Shown piece by piece: positions 1 through 5,645 of a stretch of 5,927 nt of DNA (its first letter is position 1; each line of letters opens with the position of its first letter). Below the pieces are notes generated by a model. It was not told where the DNA came from and did not search any database. It saw only the letters and a program-made list of their open reading frames with translations. The stretch covers positions 1 through 5,927 of the forward strand of contig JAATGE010000165.1 of NCBI GenBank assembly GCA_015654825.1. The letters are read 5' to 3'. Origin of the DNA: Rhodospirillales bacterium. GTDB taxonomy: Bacteria > Pseudomonadota > Alphaproteobacteria > Acetobacterales > Acetobacteraceae. Made by a program: the position numbers and the translations under genes.

Positions 1-79
1 CCGGCTTTCCCCAACCGGTCGACGGCCTCTACGCCACCGAAGCAGTGCGCGAATGGGTGCGCACGCAGCACGGGATTGC
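1..79 (+). repeat. 79-bp perfect direct repeat, left copy
   Basis: Bases 1-79 are identical to 1239-1317, with a start-to-start distance of 1238 bases. Both copies lie in the same frame of paralogous genes. Perfect identity stops sharply at base 79/1317; beyond it the two genes are only partly similar. The left copy may extend beyond the window. Confidence 0.97.
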
Positions 80-170
80 CGGGGCCAGCAATAGTGCACA
101 GGCCGCCGAACGATTGATCCTGGAACGGCTAGGCAAGGGGACAGCCACCCGTGCGATATCTCGTCGGTAA
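1..170 (+). CDS. AlpA-like / HTH phage protein, 3' end only (copy A)
   Basis: This is the last 55 codons of a gene whose start lies outside the window; it ends at TAA 168-170. The visible protein begins GFPQPVDGLYATEAVREWVR and ends in RLILERLGKGTATRAISR. It is paralogous to the gene at 1124-1477: the first 79 bases are identical and the tail is similar but diverged. By analogy with that copy, the visible part would be the end of a winged-helix/AlpA-like DNA-binding domain followed by a short helical tail. In such proteins a residue-rich GFPxPV turn followed by a YxxxxVxxWV helix is typical of phage AlpA-type regulators, so a role in regulation or excision is inferred only by family style. 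Its last 20 bases overlap a GTG-started ORF at 151. Copy A ends about 40 residues before copy B does. Confidence 0.7.
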   Translation, partial: GFPQPVDGLYATEAVREWVRTQHGIAGASNSAQAAERLILERLGKGTATRAISRR

Positions 171-340
171 GCCGCGCAAAGGTCGCGTTGCCTACTACTG
201 GCAGCCCACCAGCAAGCTGCTCAGCGATTGGCGGCAGCGCCGGGGCTCGGTTGGCGCGGCACGCGGCGGCAAGGCCCGCCAGCCCGAAAACGATGCCGGA
301 GGCAGTGAGAACCGTCCGGCGGCCGGTCGTAGGGACGTTC
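151..340 (+). pseudogene. Broken N-terminus of a phage recombinase-like protein (possible)
   Basis: A GTG at 151 overlaps the end of the preceding gene and opens with MRYLVGKPRKGRVAYYWQP. This resembles the basic RYxxxKPxxxGxxRYYWxP opening of some phage-borne integrase-like proteins in alphaproteobacteria (recalled family style, not searched). After about residue 28 the frame (open to 396) turns into glycine/arginine-rich sequence without family features. Fragments that look as if they continued the original protein appear in a neighbouring frame near 285-325 (residues such as MPEAVRT). I read this as a gene decayed by small indels, with the right edge approximate. The alternative is a short intact 81-residue protein at 151-396. 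The 20-base overlap with copy A fits the tight coupling seen in the downstream cassette. Confidence 0.35.
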
Positions 341-365
341 GCCATTTCCATACTCCACGGTTTGA

Positions 366-385
366 CGCAGCAGGCACCTGCTGCG
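366..385. promoter_or_regulatory. Near-perfect palindrome, candidate operator for the Xre gene
   Basis: GCAGCAGG and CCTGCTGC flank a 2-base centre (367-384), and one more C/G pair extends each arm to 9 bases. It ends 2 bases before a possible -35 element (TTGAAC, 388-393) and 70 bases before the regulator's ATG. That position suits an operator for an autoregulating repressor. The inverted repeat is seen directly; its function is inferred. Confidence 0.5.
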
Positions 386-387
386 AC

Positions 388-416
388 TTGAACTGATCTG
401 TTCCGTGTGATACGAA
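388..416 (+). promoter_or_regulatory. Possible sigma-70-type promoter for the Xre regulator
   Basis: TTGAAC at 388-393 is followed by 17 bases and then TACGAA at 411-416, preceded by TGA, which would be an extended -10 TGN. The -35 is good and the -10 is weak (3 of 6). If real, transcription would start near 423. That excludes the GTG at 407 as a start codon and favours the ATG at 455. Confidence 0.3.
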
Positions 417-454
417 ATAGCCCACCGCTGATGCGTAGTCAACTGGATAGGTTC

Positions 455-712
455 ATGTCGTCCGAAACGTATCTAACTGGTGGCCAGGTTCGGGCGGCGC
501 GGGGATTTTTGAGATGGTCCGCTGAGGTGTTGGCGGAACGCAGCCGAGTAGGAATATCTACCGTTAAACGGGCCGAAGCGGCCGACGGCGCCGCGCCGAT
601 TACTCAGGCGAACGCTGAAGCAATCAAACGCGCGCTTGAGCTGGGCGGGATTGAGTTCGTGCAGGAAAACGGGGGCGGTGCCGGTGTTCGCCTTCGAAAA
701 GGCACCACGTGA
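455..712 (+). CDS. Xre-family helix-turn-helix transcriptional regulator
   Basis: An 85-residue cytoplasmic DNA-binding protein. After a short leader, residues 8-65 form a Cro/C1-type HTH: TGGQVRAARGFLRWSAEVLAERSRVG (helices 1-2) and ISTVKRAEAADG (recognition helix and turn). The chain closes with LELGGIEFVQENGGGAGVRLRKG. This closing signature, I/V-EF-x-x-ENGGGAGVRLRK, is characteristic of a very common small Xre family in alphaproteobacteria. The frame stays open upstream to a GTG at 407 and an ATG at 431. I prefer ATG 455 because homology begins just after it and GGATAGG lies close upstream, although the spacing is short. It probably represses its own promoter and neighbouring element genes. 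It sits between the two 79-bp repeats, so recombination between them would delete it. Confidence 0.88.
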   Translation: MSSETYLTGGQVRAARGFLRWSAEVLAERSRVGISTVKRAEAADGAAPITQANAEAIKRALELGGIEFVQENGGGAGVRLRKGTT

Positions 713-785
713 CCAAGCGCCACTTGAAGCACCCCATGGCGCCGCCAGCGCGACCAGTGCAACGATGACGCGTCCGGGCAGGCCG

Positions 786-1127
786 ATGAGCGAGCGCACG
801 TCAGTCGCGTGGGGCGTGGAGGAAGAAGCGGAGCGGATCGGTATCAGCGTCCGCAGCCTCTGGACCCTCATCAATCAACACGCACCACCGATTTTGCGCG
901 GCGGCAGACGTGTTCTGTTTGATGACCTGGCGCATCGCGCGCTGATCGAGGCAATGCGCGTGCGGCCCACACAAGCCCCCCAGCCGGCGCCGCCGCCCGA
1001 GCCCGTCGCGGTCGTTAAGCCGACTCAACCGACCAAGCGGGAACGGATGCAAGCGATGTTGGCGCGGATGGAGCAAGCGCCGCGAGGAATGCCGCGCAGA
1101 CGCTGCTCGCCTGGCGCCGACAAGTGA
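786..1127 (+). CDS. Excisionase/MerR-like helix-turn-helix protein with proline-rich tail
   Basis: A 113-residue protein starting at ATG 786, 73 bases after the Xre gene. Residues about 8-60 (GVEEEAERIGISVRSLWTLI, then PPILRGGRRVLFDDLAHRALIEAM) read as a winged helix-turn-helix of the phage excisionase type: a helix, a GIS turn, a recognition helix, and a RGGRRVLFD wing strand. A proline-rich linker follows (about 64-80, APQPAPPPEP), then a basic tail. Another in-frame ATG at 765 is possible; neither has a strong ribosome binding site, but GGGCAGG just before 786 favours it. Its TGA overlaps the next gene's GTG by 4 bases, so the two are probably translationally coupled. A role in excision or control of the element is inferred from fold and context. 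Confidence 0.65.
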   Translation: MSERTSVAWGVEEEAERIGISVRSLWTLINQHAPPILRGGRRVLFDDLAHRALIEAMRVRPTQAPQPAPPPEPVAVVKPTQPTKRERMQAMLARMEQAPRGMPRRRCSPGADK

Positions 1128-1477
1128 CGCGCCGGCGCTACAAGCCCTACGCCTGGGAGCCGTTTTGCATGACCCGCGCCGAAGTCGCCGAGGCGGTGTT
1201 TCGGCGTTCCGAGTCGTGGTTCCTAGACCACTGCCCTGCCGGCTTTCCCCAACCGGTCGACGGCCTCTACGCCACCGAAGCAGTGCGCGAATGGGTGCGC
1301 ACGCAGCACGGGATTGCACCGGCAATCGACGATACCGAGGCGACTACGAGGCTTATTTTGTCGCGGCTGGGCAAGGGGACGGCAACAGGCGCGACGTCCA
1401 ACCAAGGCGGTTTGCAGCCGGCTAAACCGGGCCCCTCCAAGCGCGGGCACCGCAACCCGCCTGGCGCCTACGCATGA
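1124..1477 (+). CDS. AlpA-like DNA-binding phage protein (copy B)
   Basis: A 117-residue protein starting at GTG 1124, inside the stop of the previous gene (GTGA overlap). After a basic leader (MTRRRYKPYAWEPF), residues about 16-62 have the layout of AlpA-type phage regulators: MTRAEVAEAVFRRSESWFLD as the helix-turn-helix, then HCPAGFPQPV, then a YATEAVREWVRTQHG helix. The tail is a helix (TTRLILSRLGKG) and a low-complexity basic/proline region ending in PPGAYA. The middle is the right copy of the 79-bp repeat shared with the partial gene at 1-170. A GTG start without its own strong ribosome site fits translational coupling. It likely binds DNA and regulates integrase or element genes; the target cannot be told from the sequence. 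Confidence 0.7.
   Translation: MTRRRYKPYAWEPFCMTRAEVAEAVFRRSESWFLDHCPAGFPQPVDGLYATEAVREWVRTQHGIAPAIDDTEATTRLILSRLGKGTATGATSNQGGLQPAKPGPSKRGHRNPPGAYA
1239..1317 (+). repeat. 79-bp perfect direct repeat, right copy
   Basis: This is the right copy of the repeat at 1-79. It covers codons for GFPQPVDGLYATEAVREWVR through TQHGI in the gene at 1124-1477. The absence of any synonymous difference across 79 bases contrasts with the diverged flank and points to recent duplication or gene conversion. Confidence 0.97.
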
Positions 1478-1689
1478 CAAAGCGCCGCGGCATCCCAGGC
1501 CTCAGCTTCTCATGGCGCCGTGCCACCGGCCTATCCGCCGCCAAGGCCCGCGTCTCCCGCACGATCGGCGTGCCCCTCACGCGCAGCGGCCGCCAGCGCA
1601 AGCTGGGCCGCGCCGTCGGCTGCTCTGTGGTGTTGGCCCTGTTCCTTACCGCCGGCGCCGCGGTCGCGGCCTGGGCCGCGACGCGGTAA
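1474..1689 (+). CDS. Small basic protein with one membrane segment
   Basis: A 71-residue protein starting at ATG 1474, overlapping the previous stop by 4 bases (ATGA). The N-terminal 48 residues are strongly basic (RRGIPGLSFSWRRATGLSAA, then RVSRTIGVPLTRSGRQRKLG). A hydrophobic stretch at about 49-68 (CSVVLALFLTAGAAVAAWAA) would form one transmembrane helix, with the positive end in the cytoplasm. The pattern GIPGLSFSW...GVPLTRSGRQRKxGR appears to be a small phage/island protein type of unknown function (recalled, not searched). It closes a three-gene coupled cassette behind the Xre regulator. A degenerate copy lies at about 2130-2240, so the family has been duplicated locally. Confidence 0.65.
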   Translation: MTKRRGIPGLSFSWRRATGLSAAKARVSRTIGVPLTRSGRQRKLGRAVGCSVVLALFLTAGAAVAAWAATR

Positions 1690-1809
1690 CGAGTGGCGAC
1701 CGCCTGCAGCGCGGATTGTGAGGCGCGCTATCGGCCCACCTTCCCGCGCGGGCGCGTCGCGCAATCATTCGCCTTCGGTCGACTCGGCTCGACCGCCCAT
1801 TCACCGGCT

Positions 1810-2118
1810 ATGCTCACTCAGACAGAAACCCCGGCCGTCGCGCCGGAGCTAACCAGCGAAGAACGGCTCAACTACCAAGACCCAGCCTATGGCGCGGTCT
1901 GGGCTTGGGAGGCCACGCGATCGTTCCTCACCCCGATACAGCACGGCGACGCGCCTGGGCGCCTTACCGGGCGGCAGTTCGCAACCATCGCCGACGCCCT
2001 CGCTTATGGAAAAAGCCGCCGTGGCGCCGCCGACTTCCATGACTTCACCATCACGACGCTTCGCCACCAGTGGATCTTCTTTGGCGGCGAGCTCAATCGA
2101 GCGATCGACCAAATTTAG
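1810..2118 (+). CDS. Hypothetical protein, unrecognised
   Basis: A 102-residue soluble, mildly acidic protein if the ATG at 1810 is used. The frame is open back to a GTG at 1693, four bases after the preceding gene's stop, which would give 141 residues. The extra N-terminus (ATACSADCEARYRPTFPRGR) does not look like a conserved domain, and neither start has a clear ribosome site. Visible features are a PAYGAVWAWEATRSFL segment, RLTGRQFATIADALAYGKSR, and an aromatic-rich end (TTLRHQWIFFGGELNRAIDQ). No catalytic motif, signal peptide or membrane helix is evident. Its lack of family resemblance leaves function open. It converges on the protease gene to its right. Confidence 0.55.
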   Translation: MLTQTETPAVAPELTSEERLNYQDPAYGAVWAWEATRSFLTPIQHGDAPGRLTGRQFATIADALAYGKSRRGAADFHDFTITTLRHQWIFFGGELNRAIDQI

Positions 2119-2129
2119 GCACCTACGCG

Positions 2130-2240
2130 CTGCGTCGTAGCGCCAAGCGATTAAGTCCGGCACGCGCCGACGTCCCGCCCGATGGGCGTGCCCCTCACGC
2201 TCAGTGGGCCGCCAGCGCTGCGGTCGCCGCCTGGCCGCTC
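2130..2240 (+). pseudogene. Degenerate remnant of the small membrane-protein gene at 1474-1689
   Basis: Bases 2171-2218 align with 1551-1599, the codons for RVSRTIGVPLTRSGRQR, with a few substitutions and small indels; the run GGCGTGCCCCTCACGC is shared exactly. Directly after it, about 2219-2239 aligns with about 1660-1679, the membrane-segment codons around VAAWAA. The intervening 60 or so bases of the full gene are missing. Upstream, AGCGCCAAGCGATTAAGTCC (from about 2138) could be the remains of SAAKxRLS. Frameshifts and the internal deletion mean no intact protein. It is a relic of a second copy of the cassette. Confidence 0.6.
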
Positions 2241-2244
2241 ATGC

Positions 2245-2724
2245 CTAAAAAGTGAAGCTGAAGTGGCCATTCTGGTCAATTTCCAACTTACCGGTGCTAA
2301 TTACGTCCATTCCAAGCAAGACGTCGAAGCCAGTCCCATGTGGTAGCTCGCCGCCCTTAATGATTGGCTTGTAGACGTGGACTTTAGCCCACCTCGCGGC
2401 TGGATCCGGGTCGGCAACCTGCACCTCTGACAGCGGGACAGGTTCGCCCTCAAAACCAACGTGAAACAAATATGCGTTATGCCATTTTTCGCCCGATATG
2501 CTTCCAAACGGGATTTTCCCTGTTGGGATTAAACCCATTGTTTCGACAACCTTCGGCGAAATCATTGTGGTAGTAGCGCCTGTGTCTACAAGGGCGTCGA
2601 ATGTCTTTGAATTTTTCAAAAATGATGAACTGGAACCGTCATACTGATTGCGATCGTCTGGATGAACGATCGCGACCCGAATTCGAATTTGACGGCCATT
2701 ATGCCGGCCAGAGATGGATGGCAT
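2245..2724 (-). CDS. Retropepsin-like aspartic protease
   Basis: A 159-residue predicted cytosolic peptidase of the clan AA (retropepsin) fold. FDALVDTGATTTMIS (residues 42-56) holds the catalytic DTGA motif with Asp47, preceded by the usual hydrophobic strand. The C-terminal FDVLLGMDVI (133-142) matches the hydrophobic-LLGMD motif that closes the fold. One DTG motif per chain means it would work as a homodimer. No signal peptide or membrane segment is seen. Residues 72-120 carry the flap and extra strands. The start MPSISGRHNG overlaps the upstream partner's 3' end by 26 bases, so co-translation is likely. The DNA is visibly less GC-rich than its neighbours (for example 2461-2580), which suggests separate acquisition. 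Its substrate is unknown; the partner protein or a phage/host protein are both possible. Confidence 0.88.
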   Translation of the reverse strand: MPSISGRHNGRQIRIRVAIVHPDDRNQYDGSSSSFLKNSKTFDALVDTGATTTMISPKVVETMGLIPTGKIPFGSISGEKWHNAYLFHVGFEGEPVPLSEVQVADPDPAARWAKVHVYKPIIKGGELPHGTGFDVLLGMDVISTGKLEIDQNGHFSFTF

Positions 2725-2956
2725 GCGAGTAGAACCCCAGGTCGCTCGTCTCTTCAGTCACTTCCTGCACGGAAAACATTCCATCGGCGAACAACTGTTC
2801 CCCGGCGCGCTGGGCTTCAAGCGCGCTCTCGTAGAAGCCGCGAACCGCTCCCGCGCGCATCAGGGCGTGCTGACCGGCGTGAGTGGCGGCAAGCCCGGAC
2901 CTGACTGCGATGAAGGCCTCAAGGTTCCGATCTATCTCCGACTGTTTCGGGCTCAT
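2699..2956 (-). CDS. Small conserved-type partner of the retropepsin gene
   Basis: An 85-residue protein from ATG 2956, preceded by GGAGAAGG ten bases upstream; the frame extends to an ATG at 3010 (103 residues) with a weaker site. Residues 1-24 form an amphipathic helix. Then AGQHALMRAGAVRGFYESALEAQRAG looks like a strand-turn-strand plus helix. The end QLFADGMFSVQEVTEETSDLGFYSHA is the most family-like part. I recall such xGxxALxRxGxVxGFxxxxxxAxxAG...FSVQEVT proteins encoded beside retropepsin-like genes in alphaproteobacteria, similar in style to DUF5678; this is recollection, not a search. The 26-base overlap with the protease gene implies joint expression. It could be a substrate, inhibitor or adaptor of the protease. 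No catalytic residues are apparent. Confidence 0.7.
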   Translation of the reverse strand: MSPKQSEIDRNLEAFIAVRSGLAATHAGQHALMRAGAVRGFYESALEAQRAGEQLFADGMFSVQEVTEETSDLGFYSHAIHLWPA

Positions 2957-3010
2957 TGTCCAACAACCTTCTCCATCTGCGCGCTGCTTCCATTCGATTA
3001 ACGAGTCCAT

Positions 3011-3367
3011 AGGCGGCGCGTTTCACACAGAACGCCTTTTTGCGCCGTTTTCATGCAAGCAATTTTTCAGAGCCCAGCCGAAAATCTGCGCGAAAGGTGT
3101 TTCCAGCCCACAAGGCAATTACCTAATTCGGTAAGTGGATCGAGTCGCGGCGGTCCGCTCAGCGTATCTAGCCCGACGGGCAGACGCAAAAATGAGCCGG
3201 CGGCCGGTCCCGGTCAACCCCAGGAGCTACGTGCTGGCCGACATCCAGGGATTGCTGAACACGCGGCCGTGAGGCCAGGAACAGAGCCTGAGGAAGCCGC
3301 CAGCGCAGATCGCCGACCAGGCCGCCGTGACGCCAGGGGCAGAGCCCCAGGGGCACGGTCAGCGCCG
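3011..3367. other. 357-base region without a convincing gene
   Basis: No convincing coding sequence lies between the two minus-strand genes. A short ORF at 3192-3272 (26 residues, MSRRPVPVNPRSYVLADIQG and six more) has no ribosome site and is probably chance or a relic. The left half is AT-richer and would hold the promoter of the protease pair, but no clear -35/-10 stands out. The right half holds an imperfect 28-base direct repeat (3266-3293 and 3324-3351) and a small GGGGC-AGA-GCCCC hairpin at 3336-3348. It could be decayed coding sequence. Confidence 0.5.
3266..3351 (+). repeat. Imperfect 28-base direct repeat, period 58
   Basis: Copies at 3266-3293 and 3324-3351 match at 23 of 28 positions. 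Both begin GCCGTGA, and both contain GCCAGG and CAGAGCC. The second copy holds a GGGGCAGAGCCCC hairpin that is lost in the first. The hairpin lies just beyond the stop of the minus-strand gene ending at 3368, but it has no T-run, so a terminator call is not supported. Confidence 0.6.
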
Positions 3368-4018
3368 CTAATTGCGTAGATGCGCGAACCGCCCGTCTGA
3401 TTTGTGTCCATCAAGAAACGCACACGCATCCGCAACACTCATGCCGGTGCCCGCGGCTGCAATTGACAACTCACGCAACCCCAAGCTGATCCCGTATTCG
3501 TAAATAGCCTTAAAATCATCCCGCGCGGCCATGCGATGCCTGTAGGCGGGATGCCCGGGCTGCAACTCCAGATCGTCGATTTCGCTGTCTGTAAGCCCCT
3601 TCAGCGACGTCGTTTGCCGCCGAGCGGCCCCGTTTTGCCGTTGCGCCGCTGCCACTTGCACCGCCGCTACCCCACCGCCAGGAGCGGCCTTGGCGCTAGG
3701 CGGCACGCCACGCACCATCGATCGGCATAAATCGGCTGCCGTGTTCAGCGCGCCTCGTGCTGAGTTCCGCCTAGCCGGATCACGAACGGCCGCGGGCTTG
3801 CCTCCCCCGGGCACCGCCGGCCTCGTCGACCCCACCGCCGCCTCGGACCCTCTCGCCCGAACCAAGCCCAACACTCCAACAAGCGTCGATCGACACCGAT
3901 CAGCCGCCCGGTTCAACGCGCTGCGCGCCCCCGTGCGGTTGGCCTTCCTGGCGGCCGGCGCGGGCACGGGCGCAACCACCCCCTCTTCAGGGCCGAACGG
4001 TATGAATATTTTGACCAT
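3368..4018 (-). CDS. Ala/Arg-rich phage-like protein with internal repeat and prohead-protease-like tail
   Basis: A 216-residue protein from ATG 4018 (MVKIFIPFGPEEG), which has GAGG five bases upstream; an in-frame ATG at 4066 would add 16 residues but lacks a ribosome site. Residues 14-140 are low-complexity and basic. They contain two copies of a 19-residue unit, ARxALNxAADxCRSxxxGV at 31-49 and 87-105, identical at 13 positions. Residues 141-216 look folded: TDSEIDDLELQPGHPAYRHR, then RDDFKAIYEYGISLGLRELSIAAA and TGMSVADACAFLDG. This last helical pattern (R..F.AI....G...LA..A..T.MSV..A...L) resembles the C-terminal tail of phage capsid-maturation proteases of the S49/ClpP type, without any protease domain here. 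It may be a stand-alone scaffold-like or DNA-binding protein; the function is unknown. The gene lies downstream of and co-directional with the integrase. Confidence 0.6.
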   Translation of the reverse strand: MVKIFIPFGPEEGVVAPVPAPAARKANRTGARSALNRAADRCRSTLVGVLGLVRARGSEAAVGSTRPAVPGGGKPAAVRDPARRNSARGALNTAADLCRSMVRGVPPSAKAAPGGGVAAVQVAAAQRQNGAARRQTTSLKGLTDSEIDDLELQPGHPAYRHRMAARDDFKAIYEYGISLGLRELSIAAAGTGMSVADACAFLDGHKSDGRFAHLRN

Positions 4019-4025
4019 GCGCGCC

Positions 4026-4106
4026 TCACGCCTTCGCAGAATCGACTCTATGTCGGAGCCCACCATTTAATACCAGTGTCGCACACAAGTCACGTAACCC
4101 AGCCAC
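4026..4106 (-). CDS. Possible 26-residue leader ORF
   Basis: A GTG at 4104-4106 is preceded by GGAGAAGG with optimal spacing, the best ribosome binding site on this strand near here. It would encode MAGLRDLCATLVLNGGLRHR plus six residues and stop at 4026-4028, seven bases before the ATG of the gene ending at 3368. The frame is open further upstream to 4286, but that part looks non-coding. It could be a leader peptide that couples translation into the next gene, or the ribosome site may be fortuitous. No family is recognised. Confidence 0.3.
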   Translation of the reverse strand: MAGLRDLCATLVLNGGLRHRVDSAKA

Positions 4107-4282
4107 CGCGCCTTCTCCTGACCGCGTATCGCAGGCAGGCCGCGAGGGTAATTTTTCCGCCAAAAAACCGCCCTGCACAGGCCGGCGACCCACACAACCG
4201 CGCTCGGCCGGACATCCATACGCCAAAACGAAAATGTGCTGCTGCACGCTGCATAAATACGTTCGTTTCGATTGTCTGTGCG

Positions 4283-5620
4283 TCACACCGCCGGCTTGAG
4301 CCGCCGCCGCCTTCCGGAAAACCGCACCACATTGTCGGCGGGCGTCGCGTTCGCCGGCGCCGCGGCGGCAGCCATCGCCAAGACGTGATCAGCCCACAGC
4401 CGAAGCGCGGCCTCCCTCTCGGCGAGGAAATCGTGTCGCTGGTAGATCGCGGCAACGCCGCTGATCTTGCCGGCCTCGACGTGGTTCAACAGCCGATCGG
4501 CGACGTGAGGCGCCACCCCGAGCCGCGCCAGCGTGGTGACACCGGTGCGCCTGAAATCGTGCAGGCGCCACGGGGCAGCTTGGCCGGCCGATGCTGGCAG
4601 CTCGGCCAGCGCGAGCGTCCGCAGCTTTTCCGTCGCCCGCGTAAAGCCGGAAGCCGGGGTGCGGCCCGTCGTGGTGAACACCAGGGTCTGGCCAGGCAGG
4701 CGCGGTCGCTTCGACAGGTCGCGCAGGATGGCCCGCGCCGGTTCGGCGAGGTGCACAATCTGCGCCCGCCGGTTCTTCGCGCGGTCGGCCGGCAACGTCC
4801 AGGTGGCGAGGTCCGGCGCCAGCTCGGCCCATCGCATCGCGCCCACCTCCATGCGGCGCTGCAGGGTCAGTATCAGCAGGCAGAGCAGTGGTCCGAAGGG
4901 GTAATCCATGGCGCTCGCCGCGCGCCACACCGCCCCGAGCTCGGGATCCGACAGGGCGCGGTCACGCGATACCTCGCGCCCCTCGATCCGGACGGCCGCG
5001 AACGGGTTGTGCGTCACCAGGTTGCGGCTGATCCCCCAATTCCACATCGCGCGAGCGTAGTCGCGCGCGCGGCGCGCCATCACCGGCGCCTTTCTGGCGA
5101 TCGCGTCGACGATGCGTTGCGCGTCAATGACCTGCACGCTGACCGCCGGGCGGTCCATCAGGGCGGCAAAGCAGCGCTGCACGGCAGCAGGCGCGTCGCG
5201 CTGGTGGGCGGCGCTGGCGGTGCCCAGGGCGGCGGCTGTCCATCGTTTCAGGAGCTCCCTGCAGGTGAACGCCTCCGCGGCGGCCTGGCGCCTGTCCTCA
5301 GCCTTCACCGCAGCCTCGGCGGCGAGCACGGCCGCGCGCTGCCCAACCGGGTCCCGGCCGGCCGCCACCTCGCCCCGCGCCACGACCGCCAGCTTGCGCG
5401 CCTGTGCCGGCGTGATGTCTCCATACCGGCCCAGCACCAGGCGGCGCACGGCCGGGTCGCCCTTCGGCGTTTTCCCCCTGACATATTGGAAAATGAACGT
5501 TTTCCGCCCCTTGTCGGTCACGCGGAGCGCGAAGCCGGTCAGCTCGTCATCAAAAAGCATCACGTCCCGCCGGCCTGGCGGGCAGGCGGCGCCGTCGATC
5601 TCGGTCTTGCCAAGCTTCAT
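4283..5620 (-). CDS. Tyrosine recombinase / site-specific integrase with Arm-DNA-binding domain
   Basis: A 445-residue integrase, full length and intact for the P4/DUF4102-type family. Residues 1-90 form the Arm-DNA-binding domain (LTGFALRVTDKGRKTFIFQY, then RRLVLGRYGDITPAQARKLA). Residues about 115-210 form the SAM-like core-binding domain, ending in ARAMWNWGISRNLVTHNPF. The catalytic domain runs from about 215 to 415 with all expected residues: Arg255 (LTLQRRMEV), Lys282 (AKNRR), His354 and Arg357 (LHDFRRTG), His380 (LLNHVEAG) and nucleophile Tyr393 (AIYQRHDF). The last 30 residues are an alanine-rich, basic tail. It joins and excises the element by recombining attP with a chromosomal attB. 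Its own ATG has no strong ribosome site. The repeat-rich region 5637-5800 upstream is the likely promoter and arm-site region. Confidence 0.96.
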   Translation of the reverse strand: MKLGKTEIDGAACPPGRRDVMLFDDELTGFALRVTDKGRKTFIFQYVRGKTPKGDPAVRRLVLGRYGDITPAQARKLAVVARGEVAAGRDPVGQRAAVLAAEAAVKAEDRRQAAAEAFTCRELLKRWTAAALGTASAAHQRDAPAAVQRCFAALMDRPAVSVQVIDAQRIVDAIARKAPVMARRARDYARAMWNWGISRNLVTHNPFAAVRIEGREVSRDRALSDPELGAVWRAASAMDYPFGPLLCLLILTLQRRMEVGAMRWAELAPDLATWTLPADRAKNRRAQIVHLAEPARAILRDLSKRPRLPGQTLVFTTTGRTPASGFTRATEKLRTLALAELPASAGQAAPWRLHDFRRTGVTTLARLGVAPHVADRLLNHVEAGKISGVAAIYQRHDFLAEREAALRLWADHVLAMAAAAAPANATPADNVVRFSGRRRRLKPAV

Positions 5621-5645
5621 CCGAGCGGCCGATCATGGAACGTCT

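Noticed and set aside
801..1325. 174-residue minus-strand frame opposite the HTH cassette
   Set aside because: It is highly arginine-rich and opposite two genes joined by a precise 4-base overlap, so it is a shadow.
3015..3045. GGCGCGTT...AACGCC followed by TTTTT, a terminator-like hairpin on +
   Set aside because: The stem needs a 2-base bulge, and no + strand gene lies upstream to be terminated.
3192..3272. 26-residue ORF starting MSRRPVPVNPRSYV
   Set aside because: No ribosome site and no family; short ORFs are expected in GC-rich DNA. Mentioned within the gap entry only.
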